Assembly (NCBI GenBank): GCA_027574665.1
Contig: CM050651.1
Coordinates: 6,883,501-6,947,500, forward strand
Source of the DNA: Rhynochetos jubatus
Lineage: Eukaryota; Chordata; Aves; Eurypygiformes; Rhynochetidae
Direction of reading: 5' to 3'
DNA: 64,000 nt
Below the pieces are notes generated by a model, which made no database searches, was not told the DNA's origin, and saw only the letters and a list, made by a program, of their open reading frames with translations. Positions 10,701-25,700 of the stretch are shown here, in pieces (position 1 is the stretch's first letter; each line of letters begins with the position of its first letter). The translations under genes were made by a program, and so were the position numbers.

Positions 10701-13700
10701 CTGAAGGCAAAGCACTGGAACTGCTGAAGAAAACACACACACAGACACACTTAATTCTGTCCCATAAAGAGTGCCCTTTCCTACGGGATCAGTTTTCAAC
10801 CGTCCAATCTACGCAAGAGCCGCCAGAAAGTACAGTCACCTGATGACCACTACCATGCATTCCTGGTGTGCCAGTCATCCGTTCCAGGTGCAACCCAAGA
10901 AAACCAGATTCTGTGCTAATACATCAAAACCCAGACAGTTTTGGATGATGACAGTTCAACGCCACTGTAATGCCCGACTTTAAATGACCACTTGAAGGCA
11001 ACAATCGCCGACATGAACATCGGTGCTTCAAGTAACCTTACTGCGACTGTACCATGGATCAACGCACCACAGCGTGAACGCAGCCAGTCTAGCTAGCTTA
11101 CTTCCAGACAGCCTCCTATTCCACGGTTTGGTCTTTCTTGCTTCCGCTGTATTTATAAATTGTCTTTTACCTCAGCCTGTTTCTCCACGCGCACTGAGAA
11201 CTAATGACACGGCAAACAAGTTTTCTACGAGCAAGGCAAAAAAATTTACCTCACAGAGGGAGTTCTTGGCCTGTGGTCTCTGGAATCCATCACCCAACCA
11301 ACGTGGCATTCCAAGGGAGGATTTGTACTGTGTCGCGTTTTTCTTTTTCTTGGAGCCTAAGGAAGTAAATTAAGTATTTGTTTCCCTAATTCGATTTCAC
11401 TCCTTCTCTCCCTCAGTTGCACAAAGTGTATCTTCTGTCTGACACACCATACACTCACAGCACTCCAGTTTCATAACCTGAAGATTAGTCTTCTGTAGCA
11501 AAGTAAAAATCCTTAAACATCACACTATTTCAGCAAGGGCTTTAAGAGATGTTATAGAGAAAACACAGAAATAATTCCGTAGGGATAAACATGAATGATT
11601 ATGGTCAATATTTTGAAGATGAAAAAGGTGTTTCATTTTCTGACTTTTCATTCCTGTAAAACTGTATGCACAGACATGAGTTTTATAGGCTTTTTCTGGT
11701 TTAACAAAACGGATTGCCTCCTTCCATTTACCTGTACATCAATGGATTGTGCTGCTTTAACAACAGGGTAGAACCTGGGTGTTCTGTTGGGATCCTGCAG
11801 CCTCGGGGTGCGAGGCGTTCGCGGGGCGAAGCCAGGGTGGACACAGGAGGAATCTGGAACCGCTGTTGGCAGCGATCGTGCTATTGCTGCTGTGGGAGGT
11901 ACTTCAATGCTTGAATTACAGGCTACCTCCTCTGATAAATCTGCAGGCAAGAAGGAGAATACACTCGTTTTCAAGAGAAAATTAGGACTGCAGAGGCAGT
12001 CCTTGCAGAGGCTAAGCTCCCCTAGTTGCTGACAGGCCGGTTTCACTTCAAGTGAACTACATCATCCCCAAAGCATAATAAAATTAACAAAAGCACTTGG
12101 CGTAGAAGCAGCACAAACTGCTCAAAACTATGAAACAATGCCTCAAGCACGCCTTTGCTAGAAAAAGTAAACCCTCTTTTTACTTACCTGCTTGTTCGTG
12201 TGTATCTACACTAGCTAAGTATGGGAAAATGAACAGCGCTGAAAGCGCAGCCACGTTCTTGCTCTCTGGTGAGGTGGCTTTCTTCAACTACTTTAAAGAT
12301 GCTATTAGCACGTGTTCTAGTAAATGTTAATAGCAGCATTATATCAGAAATACCTCAACAGATAAGACTGGGACGTGTGACTGCTCGGTAAGGTCAGGAC
12401 ACAAGTAGGAAATGCTTCTAATCTCACTGCATTCTAGCCCCATAAAAATATTACTTTCTAGAAAACTTTTCACATCACCACTAGCTATTACTTTACGCAT
12501 CGTAAACGCAGAGTTACACAAAAAGCACATGGTGTCGGTTTATGATGACAGCAAAATAACCCACGGCCCGCTGATGCCCATACATACCTGAAAAGTACGA
12601 GTACCAGTTTATTCTAACTCGGTGGAAACCACACGACTGACAAAGAGGTGACGATATGAAAAATTAGCAAAGAAAAAGCCCCTCAGACTGCTGAACGAAC
12701 CAAAGTTAAAATATTACACAGGCAGAATGAGTTTAAAAACCTTCTTTATTCCAGGGATTTTAAAAGCAAATATGTATTTCTTACCTTTCCGTAACCCTGG
12801 AGGAACTTCTTGGGTCGGATCAGCAACTGGTTCTGGTGCAAGATTATCAAAGTCTTCCTTACTAATGAGATTTAGCTTCTTAAAGTTCTCAATCTCTTGC
12901 TGAATGAGAGAAAGCAAATTGTAAATGCAAAGCACGATAACGGACACCACCCTGAGAAAGAGCTGAAGTTCACAGAAGAGAAGAGAAGCAAGCCAGCCTG
13001 ACACAGCTACCCACACACAGCCTGCACGGCTTTCTTTTAGGGAATATGGAAGATGTCTCTAGCATGCATCGTAAAAAGAGCTGCCACGAGCACTGTACAT
13101 ACCCTAACGCGTCTCACGCGGCACTAGCTAAGAGAAGGAGTTACGCCAACAAGTGGGCGAATGGAAGCAGGTAAGCCTATCCACATGCACGCTTCCATAG
13201 ACAGATAAGAAACATAAATGGCTGAGATCCTGCCCCTTGCCAAGCCCAAAACCATCCTCCTTCTGCAGTTAGTGTGCCAAGGAAGGTCCTAGCAATTTAG
13301 GCGGACAGAAGGGGCCCTGCTCCCTTCCACAGGCCACATCTAAGGAAAAGCCAGTATTTGTAAACAAAGTGTTTCGTTTAGATCATTGTCAAGAACGTAA
13401 CAACGATAAAGAAGAAAATCTTTTCTCTTGCTGTGTGCTATTTCTCACTGTCCTCCCAGCTTTGCTGGTTTTCTTGGTCCATTTGCTTTGTAACAAAAGG
13501 ACTTCACATTCTGAATTCTACCTTTCTCTCTTGCTCTTATTCTCCATGTTAATCTCCATCAGCTCTTTTCTGTACCCACATGCTCCATTTGTCCTTTAAG
13601 CTACCTTCTCACGCCCCCCAGCCCTCGCCCTCATGCACAGGCAACACTCCTTCCCCTCACCACTTTGCGTTCAGGTCACTCTGTACCTCTACACACGTAG

Positions 13701-16700
13701 TACCTGCTAGGGATACAGCCTACTGATCTGGCTTGCACAAAAGAAGAGGTTACTACTTAAACCAAGAGCAGTTCAGTGACAGGACTGCAGTGTGGCACTT
13801 GTGCGAGCGCTGCCTATGAAGTGCCAGAGAGCAACTCACCTGGAATTTTACAGCTGCTGAGGGTAACACAATAATTAAAAACACCCAAACCAAACAAAAA
13901 CAAACCACAAAGCTGACAACCTGCTTCCAAAGTTTTGACAGCCTCAAAGACAGGGGTCGGCGCTCAGGCGAGGAAATAAAAGGGTTTCTGTAATAACGTA
14001 AGGCGCGCAGCCCAGTTTCATTTGCTCACAGAGCTATCGTTCTAACAAGCTACAAGGTAAACAGAACCTCAGCATAAAGCTACCTTAAAATGACTGTATT
14101 ACCTTCCTCTCTCCTTATCCCACCTCGGAAATGTGCCCCCTTCCCCTGTGGCAGGGTTTGCAAGTGTTGCGAAACAAGCTGTTCGTAGGACAAGAACACG
14201 CTGGAGAAGTTGAACCAGCTCCAAAGTATAAAAATAATTCTAAAAAACCACTTATTCAACGTTTGTGGTCAAATGTGTGATAAGAAAAACTTGCTGGTTT
14301 TGCTTTCAACTGTTTGCACTATAATCAAAGAGAACTCAATAGACGTGTAAATGCCACTACTGTCACTTCTCGTTCAAGACCGTGTAGCAGTGTACACTCA
14401 CACGGCAGCTGGCTGAAATTCGTTTTCTAGCTGTTCAGACAGGCACGGCTTGCAGGTCAAACATACAGAGAGTTACCTTCATCACAGTGTCATTTTCGCT
14501 CTGCCCCATCCACAAGTCCTGTTCATAATAGTATAAGCCATCGTTAATAACTTTAGCAAGTTCTGATGTCATTTTTGCACGGCACACGTGGTTGGCAGTA
14601 TGATCTCCACCGAGGTGTTTTCTCATGTAGGGTGGCGTCTGCGTTACAATCAGAATCTTGTTTACGTCCTGATCATCGATTTCATAATCCGAGTCGCTGT
14701 CTGACCAATCAGTAAATTTGTTCTTCCGGCCTTGAATTTGTTCCATCTCTTCATCAAACAAGAAGTCGAGTTCTTCTTGTTCTTGCTCCCCTGGAGGTGG
14801 AGGGGGCTGCTGCTGATCTGGTGTTCGGTCAGGTCCAGGAGCACTTTCCTAAGTGAGAGAAGATGATGCGCTTGATCTTTGAACTGGGTAGCGATTATCC
14901 AAACGGGAGGCACACCGAACATGGCAGAACGTTTTCAGTCAACAAGCGTACAGGAATTAGAAACCATACAGCCACTTGCAGATGTTCCTTAAGTAAAGGA
15001 CTGCCACGAGGTTTTAGAACAATTCTCAACGCACGTTACGTTTTTCAATGCTCAACAGGTACAACTGTCCCTCAGCAAGAAAAAACCCAGCCCAACAGTA
15101 TTTCCTTTTCATTCTAGGGAGCTTTGGATCAGGGATTTAAATGCACTTGGTGATTCTAGGTCTGATCATGTGCGAAGTACGCACACTAACTGTACTGCCT
15201 TATCAAGCATCGCATACGTTCAGACATGAAAAATCTCGTTTTACAGTACAGTGTTTAAGTTGGCAGGTTTTGCACTTGCTTATTTAAACATAACTTAAAG
15301 GGTTTTGATTCTACCTTTAGTCTGACCATGGATGCACGATGCCTCTTCTTCACTTCTATCCAGGGTTCAGAGTCCAAATCAGGCAAACTTGTAGACAATC
15401 CTTTAGACATTGCCTGAAAATTGCTCATTGCGGTGTTTTCCTTTGGAGTCAGCAGGCTTCCCATTCTTGGAGAACTTGGTGCAGACTCTAGCAGCAAAAA
15501 ACAGTAGTTCAGTTCCAGCTCGGGGTTGGGTGGAACTGGTTTGATTGGGTTTTGTTGTTGTTGTTTCACTAGTCTCTCTTTGAACTGCAGCTACCATTTT
15601 TCTCCCACTGTGGTTAAATGTAACACCAACCAGAGGAATTTCTTTTCTTTTTTAGGAGATGGCTTTTCACAGCTCACTCCAAATTTTAGAAAAAGATCAA
15701 TTTTAGCAACTCATTTACATGGAAAGTACCTAACAGTCTGAGAGGAATTACGTGTTATTCAGAAAACAAGAGCAGCATCATTAGGGACACATTTGCTCCA
15801 CACCATCCTCTAGCTCTATGGACAGGTGCGTAACTCAGTCTTTATTCTTCCCATTTACTCCAGACAACGTTGTAGTAAAACACTTCCTTCCAAGGGTTGT
15901 CAGCAAACAAAGCCATCTCCCTGTTAATAATGGGAATGAGATGCCCAGCCAAACCCGGGATGTACCAAATAAAGAGTTACCTTTCAGCTGCCTCCAAAAC
16001 GAAGCAGATTTAATGACTAACTTCAGGTTCCTATTATTACTACTTCTACTGAAGGACTGTAGCCCTGTAGTCCCTTGTACTACATTCTGGAGAATGGCCA
16101 CAGCTGCAACACGAGACCTTTTGATCTCCTTCTCACCAGCCCTGCCAGCCACGTGACTCGGCGACTGCCAGGCTGACAGGCCGTATCAGCCGAGTAAGCC
16201 GTTCCCAGCCGTGCAGCATCTAACATGACGTCAGTGCCGAGACGCACACTTCCCAAGCGAGATCAACAGTCCTCAACTGACGGTGCTATAAGATAAATCC
16301 CTTACCGGTATGTGAGCCAAAAATTTGGCCTGGTACGAATTCTGGGCAATTGATGAGCTGAGAAAAATCAGTCGGCGGCAAATTGCATATAGGAGGACCT
16401 GGAATTGGCCACTTCTCCGGATCGACCCTTTTTCTTATCCTCTGATCCACAGTTTCAACTTCTGTACTGTCCTTTAGGGCCTGCGTGACAAGCATATTAT
16501 AACTTCAAAAACGTTACACATCCGGCACCACCCGCAAAAGAGAAAACCCACACGCTTCGCCATTTACAGCCGCTTTATAAAACCCTCGTCACAGCAAACA
16601 GAAATCTCTAACTTCTGAACTAACTGAACTGGCAGCACAGAATTAACCCAGCAGCTTTCTACATACGTACGTCTGAATTATTTTACCTCCAAAATGAGTG

Positions 16701-19700
16701 CGGCGTTCGTAGTCAGAGCTTGCATCCGGCGGAAGCTAGCGATCAGCGAAATGGGCAGAAAGCCTTGGTGGTCCATCTTTCTCCTCAGGAAAAAGTCTCT
16801 TTCCAAATTTTCTGTGCTGAAATAATACTCGCTGCAGAAAGAAACATAAAAAATGAGGCTATACGTGGTAAAGAAAACCCTAAAATAGCAACTTAGAGAT
16901 TCCTTGTTCACGTCTTCCATTAAAAACAGAGCATACGCTGTGGTCAACAAAATCGCTCTCTCAACAGGCGTGTCGTTATAAGCAAGACTGACAGAACAGC
17001 GTGCGTGTTCGGCACGTTCAGCAAGGCCCGTGACCCAGTACAGTACACAGGGGTATCCATCAAAGCCTTGGGACATTTGCGTGTATGAACCACGCAAGGA
17101 GAAACTACGCTGGATTTTTCTCTCACCCATCCCTTCCCTTATTACTTACATGGACAGGAGGAAACAACACTCTCTTAGCCTCCCTATAGATGAAGGACAA
17201 CAACTGCTTACAGTCAGAGCACGTTACTTCCCACACAGCAGTAGCAGTGCACCTTCAGCCTGAACTGTACCTTGGCTTTTCCCCGTTTCCAGAACATTAG
17301 AAGGTGTAAGTATCCTATCTGAGTGTTGAGGCACACGTACGTACTCTGAATCAGTACTTGAAGCATGCTTGTGGGAAGACGGGAAAACAAAACAGTAATG
17401 TTGTATTTGTCATGAAGCTGTTCCAAAGGCACAACAGTTCATGGAGACAGGTAAAGTCTAAGAGAAGAGATGATGCTGAGTAGAGAGAGGGAGGAGGAGC
17501 AAGGCCCATCTCAGGAATCTGACAATACCACAGAACGAGAGACGAGGGACAAAGAAACAGCAGAAAGAAACCTTAAACAATGAAGCTGCTCTACGAAACG
17601 ATCAGGGTGGCAAGACATTTTACGCTTAGCGAAGAGAAAAAGCAAGGAATTCAAATCACGATCTGTCACACAAAGCAAGGGAACGAGAAAACATCCTATG
17701 AAAAAAAGAACAGAAAAGCGCTCCAATTTAATTATGACTATTAAAATCTAGGCCTTTCCCAGAGTTTACATGTCATACCGTGATTTTGCCTATTACATCC
17801 AAGGAATACTACTCCTCATCAGGTTCAGGAAAACGCAGGCAGTGAAATATTTAATGGAGAGCAATTAAATTTCTATGACACAAAAATAGAGCAGTGCAAA
17901 AATAAAACAAGAGAGCAGTAAAATGCTGAGGAAAAACACACACATGCAAATGTAAACAGAGTTAGTTTTAATTTCAACAAAGTATAAAATGCTAAGTGTC
18001 TCCACTGAAGCTGGGATCAAGGCCAAAGTTACCAGGAGAGGACTATGATGCCATCACTGACCCAAGGAGAAGCTCAATACCATTTCTTTCTCTAATTTTT
18101 GGTAGCTAAAGAAAAATCAAAGCAAAAGCTGTCTACATGAAACACTCAGCTCGAAGACAGGATGAATGTAAAGCCTCGAAGTTGGACAATAAGACATACG
18201 ACAAATGAAAACACTGCTATTAAATCAGAGCAGAGAAGGGTAAGGCTTTCGCAGAATTACGCTCTTACTCAGAGCTAGTAAACTGATCAGCGAAGCAGCT
18301 GCGCACAAGGAGGTTACTTTCAAGAATATCCTATGTACTGTTCTCAACTGCTACATTTCTTTTCCCCTCCCAGTCTAGAAGATGAGCAAGCACAAACGCC
18401 AGATATCAACATTTTACTAATGTTACCTTTACAGTCATACAGTAAAGGTAAAATCTTGTAACGATTCACCTAGATAAAAACTCCACAAGCAGAAATGGAC
18501 AATGACTGAACTGGACTCAAACTGCCCCACTTGATGTCCATCACTCTAGAAAAAGGAACGTGAAAGACCATTAATGATAAATGAAGACAACGCACAGCTT
18601 GGCTCCAGGTAGAGGGACAAACCTGAACACACACACACACACACCCTCCAGCTCTGCTTTTCTTCTTCAGTTCCCTCAGAGTCCCTTTGCTTATTCTTGA
18701 ATTGATGCAGACGTGGATGCACGTCTGAACTTCTAGTCATTTCTTTATTTATTAAAGAAAGAGGACTTTAGGTAGAGTTCTGCCACATGTTGCAGGCTGA
18801 GGCGTTGCTACGCTCTGAAACTGTTCAGGCTGATAACTCCAGCCGGTAGTCATAAGTGTTAGATATTTCCCTCTGTAATACAAATATTACTCTTGTACGC
18901 CAAGCTGGTTCTTGGGACGCGCATAAGCTGCTTGACAGCAGCGTATGTCTTGCTGTAATTGCGCATCAACTCAGCTGGACAGTCTTGAAGATTTCTCCCT
19001 ATTAAGCAGATAAACTGTTTTAAAATCCCTCAGTTGACTAGGATTCCAACCAGTCTCACTTCTCTAATATATCCTGATTTATCTTGGACTCCATAAGAAA
19101 CTCTGAGACCTAACAGTTCTGCGTACCTTCATCCTGTATAAACTTCCTTCTTTGGCAGCCACTTTAATATTTTATAACTAAAGTACAACAGGCAGACAAA
19201 ACCACCCCCATTTAGAAGCTAATAATAGGTAACTGATGAATAAAGTCTCTTTCCCATAATTTTTCATGTGACGAAGAAGTGAATAGATTAAAAACCACTT
19301 TTTTTTTTTTTAAGGACCATAAAAATGGTGAAGTTACATTCTAAACCTGCTCAAGGATTTCCCTCTCTCTCATGGAAAGCAAGCTCCATAATCAAACTGC
19401 CTTAGGAGTTCGTATCAGACAAGCAACCAATGGCTCTGGTTCGCCGGCCATGCCAAGTCTTCCACTGACACCTGCCAACCTCGTTGCTAAAATAAAATGC
19501 AAATATAACCAGAAGTCAGATGTGACCAATGCTGTAACTGACATTTTTCTCAGCAGAGGGGGACATCATCATGTCCTACCTTAGAAGGTCTGGATTCTAC
19601 ACTGCATGCCCAGAAATCTGGCCAACAGTGGAGTGTCTGTGCTCCTCCCTCACTTGTCTGAGGACAGTGCAGGCCGATTATCCTGACAGGGGGGTACATG

Positions 19701-22700
19701 TCCACTGTCAGGTCTCATAAGGGCCTGGCAGCAAGAGTAACAAAAAAGACTGCAATAGAAGTTTTGAAGTTGATAGCCACATGCCAGACACTTTCTGCCC
19801 TTAAAGAGGCTTTTTTCTTCCTTTTGCGTCAACTGTAACAAAAGAAGCGAGAATAAAATAAGCAAGTTGCTTTATGGAATACAAGGGCAATCAAAAACCA
19901 CCACAAAGGCCTCGCAGGGAAATGCCGTTGCAAGTACAGAAGATGAAATATCTGCCAGTGGTGGAAACTGTCTCTTTAAAATGAACTAGTGCCTTCCAGG
20001 CCCTTTTTGACTTGTCTCCTGGTGATAATCAGTCTTCCAGATGGTTTCTCATTGCCTAATGGTGTACACGAGAAAGTAAACATTTCAGATTATTGAAAAA
20101 TCAAGTATCATTGCAAAACTACTCTCTTTCAGTTAAATGTTTCAGGTGAAACACTCTGAAAACACAAAGCTAACAAGACTTCTCAGAGTGAAACTGAGAG
20201 CAAATAAGGGAAAACCTCTAGCTACGTCACCCAAGAAGAGCTTTATAGGCAAACAGACCAACAGTACTCAGAAGCACAAGCTCAGAGACATCCATATCTC
20301 AGTGACATGGCAACATAAAAAGAGGGCTATGTACCGTACATAAAGCAGGTATACGAGTTAGAGCCAGACTACAGCACAAGATGCAGAACAGCTTCCCTAA
20401 AACTCCGCCCCATCACTGATGTTCTTCCACCCCGCTAGTGAATATATTCGAACTGACACTGGTAATCGTCAAACCGAAAAGCTAAATTTCAATGCCTTAA
20501 TATCCATTTTTACACGGAAAATAAGGATTAAACACTGTTTGAAATGGGTTATCCTAACTAGATCTCTGCAAAACATTTGCACGTTAAACAACCTACTTAC
20601 ATTTGATGTTTGATGTATTCTTTGAGAAGTGTTTCATCCACAGAATACACCTGCAGCCCTGTCCCACCGCCATAGTAATACATCACGCCAGCATTAAGCT
20701 CAGGTTGAAATACTTGGTCATGTCCGTCACCATACAGTTCTTGATAACCAACTGAATATTCAAAATTTACTTCAAAATAAAGAAGAACATAAAAGAAAGG
20801 TGATGAAACAGTAAGTCCAGCACACACATATTTTAAGGCACGACACACTGCTATTTTACTGTTGGTTTTCAGCATCTAATTTTAAAAAGACTCAAGTTAC
20901 TTAATTACATTAAGTTACAGGATATGTTTTTTGAGACAACTCTTGCTTCATGTGCCAACAATAAAATTATAAACATAGTTTTAAAGTTTGTGCCAAGAAA
21001 CTACTACTATGCGTACTTCTAGGGTTTCCTCTGCCTCGTCCTCTTCCTCTGCCTCTACCTCTTCCTCTGCCTCTGGAGGATCCTCGAACACTGCCACCCT
21101 CACTTCTCACGCTGCACACTTCATCATGATCATCTCTCTTCTCTCTATCACGACGCCAATCTTCAAGAGAAAAAAGCGTAATACTTGCAATCATAATGAA
21201 ATATCACGGTATAATTAAGTAGTCTTGGATTTATCCCTAGATATCAACCCCAAAACATTGCACTGCAAAGCGTGTCTCTCCGTTTTCTGGATGCTCAGGA
21301 CGGCTGAAGGAAGCGACACTGCAGAATATGCGATTAGTGCCAAAAAGTCCTTTGTAGCAGAGCGTTCTCCGCTTGTGCCCAGGCAACCCGCTGCCTCGGT
21401 CACGCTGGCTGAAGCCGAAGGTCAGACCTGAACGCTGCAAGGGTGAAACTAAGGTTTACCCAGCAGGGCTAAGGCCCAGCCGGGCAGAAGCTGTTAGCAA
21501 CAGAGCAAACGGATTTGACTGGCAGTCAATCTCCAATGCTTCTGAAACAACTGCACACTCCGGTGCCTGCCCAGGGATCATAACTCCCCGGATTGCTTGG
21601 GACAGTAACGAATGCTCATGCAATTCCCCTTCCAGGCACGAGAACAGTGTCCTCCTGTGGACAACTCCCAGTACCTAGGGGGTGCTAGGAAGAGCTGCCA
21701 GCTCTTGATGATCCTGCTCTGGGTAGGATTTCCACAGCAATGGCTCTCTGGAGACTCCCTTTTGTTCCCAGAAGGGGCGGTCTACCGCTCCTCTGACCGC
21801 TCATTTAACAGCAATCGTTTATTCTCTGCTGGCCCTGCCCCAAACTGAGCTTTTAGGTTATCTGTTATTTGTTAAGACGACTCCGTCAGAATCTCAGTAA
21901 GGTTTTCATATAAGTATGTGGCCTGCACATAGCAGAAGAGAGGAGAGAAAACAAGGAAAGCAAGCCGGTCCAAATCAGGCCCCAGGGACCTTGGCTCCAC
22001 TCACCACAACACTTAAGGACAGGTGTAATTCTCACTTTACTCATGGAAGAAAATGAATCCCTCTCTCACACCGTTTCTGTCCCTCTTCCTAACACCCTTA
22101 GAGACTTCCGTCTTGAGTCAGTCACCCTCACTTAAAGTTGAAGTTGTAATTGGATAGTCTTCCAGATTCTGGGGGACCTCTGCCACAGGAATGCGGGGGA
22201 ATACACCCCCTGTTTGGTCAAATTGAGAGTTGCTCCGTCTAACAAAGGACTGACTAAAGGTGTGATTCTTTGTTCATCTTAGAAATCTTGTTTTACTAAG
22301 AACTATTTTGAATGAACCCTACAACAAAACATGTATGCTTACACATTCAAGTTCCTCTGTTTTATTTTCTGTCAAATAAGACTCTGAATTTATCATCTGC
22401 ATGCGCGTCTCTCACTGGGAATCCGGACCTTAGCCTTTGCACTTGCTACCCTCATCCTTAGAGATCCCGAATGCGCAGTCATAATTTCAACTATTTCCCC
22501 AAATCGTATTTGCACTCACAGAACACGTGGCTCTTAGACACATGCAAAACTCCTACACAGAGCATGATCATGAGCTAGTGTTGTAATTCAGCCTGGAACA
22601 AGTTTTTTGTTTAAACAGCCAGTGTTCCTGAAGAGCAGGAGATGTTTTCCATTCTCTCACACTGAAACTGGTCTTGAATCACTACAGCCTTGAGGCAGAT

Positions 22701-25700
22701 TTCATACTACAAGGTTTCTGGTCTTTTGACCATCAGGTTCCTAAGGAAAAACTGCTGAAGAAAGCGATACGCTAGTAAAAATCCTGTCCCTATCCATCCC
22801 TCAGACATCCACGCTCCTAAAATGCATTCATAAACAAATCCCATCTCAGTAGTGCCCAGCATTTATTACCACGAGCAAACATTTAAATTGTTAAGTACAT
22901 TGCGAGTTCCAAACTTCATGCAAACGTACAAACCAAAGAGTTACACTCAGCCCCACCAGCTGTATTCAGAACATGAGGATCAGCAGCGGTACCAGCCGTG
23001 GTGCATTTCTCCGTAGTTGCGCTTGTACAACTACAGCCATGCTGAAAAACTGATCAGGGAACTGAAGGAATTGGGCCAACTTCAAGGCAAAAAACAACAT
23101 TGCCAAAGCAGAGTTCAAAGTGTAGGTCCACAAGCTTTGGTAGCAAATAGCTGCAGGAATAGCAGTAAAGCAGGACACAGCAGCCACCTTATGAGACCAT
23201 TTCCAAATTTTCTGCATCACAAAGCTGTGACCAAGACTCTGTCGCTAGCCATGAAGACTAAAACACATGCTGCTCTGATTCAGAGCAGCAACGCATGCTG
23301 CAAACACAGTTTCCAAACTCAGCAGTCCGTGACTGAGACATTACAACTCTGATCAGTTTGTGAAGAGGCTAAAAAAAAATAAAATCTGAGAGTAAGCTTT
23401 TAAACGAAGCTTTCCAGTTTAAAACTTCTTACATTACATTTCTTGGGTTGGCTTTTGGTTTTTTGTTTTTGCTGGTTACCAGCAAATATTAACACCAAGT
23501 TTTACTTAGTATAGGCAAAGTCAAGTTTCTACATGTACTGCCAACCTACTGCTTGTTCCTGTGGTACTGTACGTTATTTTCCACAAATAGAAAGACACAG
23601 AAACTGAAAACGACTTACTTCTTGTCTCATTCCGTCTGCTGTTATAAGGTATTAACTTGTTCGTTTCCAGCAGAAATCTTGAGCTAGTTCGAGAGCCTGC
23701 TCTTTCTTGACTGTCTGACCTTACATCATCCAAGTGAAGTGGCACCCATTTCTGCTTGTTACCTTGAAAAGTTACATATTACTCTTAATTACAGTACTAC
23801 TTGAGGTTTCAGCTCCTGAAAAGATTCTACAGAGTCCTTCTTGCAGAACTAGTTACAGCTAATTTCAAAGTTGAAAAACCGGGAGATGCTTAACATTGAA
23901 ATTTTAACATCATGGTGAATGACTGAACAATAATAAATGCGGTAAACAGGAATTTCTCAAACTGCAAGGTAACTTCACCTAAGCCTTAAATACATGAAAT
24001 GAAGGTAAGCGTTTTCCATTTAGTGAGTTTTTAGATGTAGGCTCTGCTACCAAGAATTTATAGCTACGTAAGCCTTAAATATACACAGCAAATTCATTAC
24101 TACGTCATTTCACAACTTGCATATGAAAGTTAGAGGTGAAAGAAAAAACATACCAGGTTAACCACTAAAATAAAGATTTCAATCACAAACCATAAACGTT
24201 TTCCTGAAAAGTTAACTGTGTATTTTTACCGTGAGATATTCAGATTAAGTTCATTCATATGCATCAAAAAATCACTAGCAAGACTGTATTTTGTTGCAAG
24301 CTGGCCTAAAATATTCACTAACCGTTTATTTATTGATAATATTTGCTGTTCTGTACTCGACTGATATTATGGGCTTCATACCTCTGTAGCCAAGAAATAT
24401 AAGCAAATACAGAAAATGGATTATCCACACTGGGGGGGCAGGGGGAACAGGTTGTACCTGTGGAATGCTTTGCTGTAGATTACCACTTAGACTGGGAAAA
24501 GGAAAAGCAATTAAGGATTTTTTCTGTTTGTTTTTAATATATACATAGGAAGATTAACAAATCTAAACAAGGACCTGAAGAAATATCAGCAGGGAAAGAG
24601 GTAAAGAATTAAAATTGGCTAATGGCAGCAATATTTTAAAACTCTTCCAGTTGTTCCACCAGCCTACGCCAGTCTACTGACCAAATGAGATACAGGTTTG
24701 CCTCCTGTTTTTAACGTAACAGATCGGATCAAAAGGAAACGAATAACCAGGTTTAGTTTTCAAGGTGCAAGCTAATAGTAAAACATGAAAATTGAAGTGT
24801 GTGTATATATAGTAACACTCACACACATGAAGTTGAATTAACGTGGTGCTACTTATTTAGGGAAATAAAGATAGGAGAGACTGACGGTTTGTGTAGCCAT
24901 GCTAAAGTTTCCTCAACAGTGTCAGAGCTCCACGGACCATCAGCAGGACACAGCTGCTTTTTCCCAGCAATTCCTCTTTGACTAAACAGAACACACGAAA
25001 AACTGAGACAGGAAACCTATTTTAAGCTTCCTAGCAGAAAGCAATATATCCTGTTATCACCTAGAAGATGCAAAACGTGAGGAGTTTCATCAAGTCATTC
25101 AGCTGCGGTTAACGCATCGCTGGGGACTTATTGCATTATACGTAGTGCCCAGACTGACCTTTTTTCCTTTGGTTATTAGTCTGAGCTTCATCTTCGCTAA
25201 TGTTATCTCCTGGCCCATCCGGCTTTGCCTCCAGGTTGTCCTTGATACCATTATTGCTTTTTTGATCAGATTTTTCCTCCTTTTCTCTTCTATTCGTTGG
25301 CTTCTTACTGTGACTTACAGTCTTACACTGCAAGAGACACCGGTAATTATTTCTGACAGTACGGCTGCTGATAGCAAAAGGTATACATTTCCTTTACCTA
25401 TTAAAATCCCTTTATTATTATCTGTTCTTAACCTTTTCAGTAGGGTGAGATTTAAGAATTGTGTGGTTTTGTGAAGTCTCATTTTAAATAGTTCTTGACA
25501 AGACTGTAAAAAGAATTTTTAGACTATGAAATTGTTTGTTTGTTTTTTAACTGAAGACGTAGAATCGCAGAGTGCACAACAATCATGTTTCAATACCTCA
25601 GAACTGTCATTTATTTTATGGGAAAGAAAGAAGTATTACTCACTAGGACCTACTGCTCAGAGTCATTACCTTTAAAAAGCTGTGCTTGCAGAATACCGAA

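Noticed and set aside
10736..10756. Short ACACAC/GACACAC run beside LARP1B exon 15
   Set aside because: It is part of the intron near the acceptor, too short and imperfect to list as a microsatellite.
23017..23352. 111-codon frame on the + strand in LARP1B intron 5
   Set aside because: It is antisense to the intron, has no domain, and its composition matches the surrounding intron.
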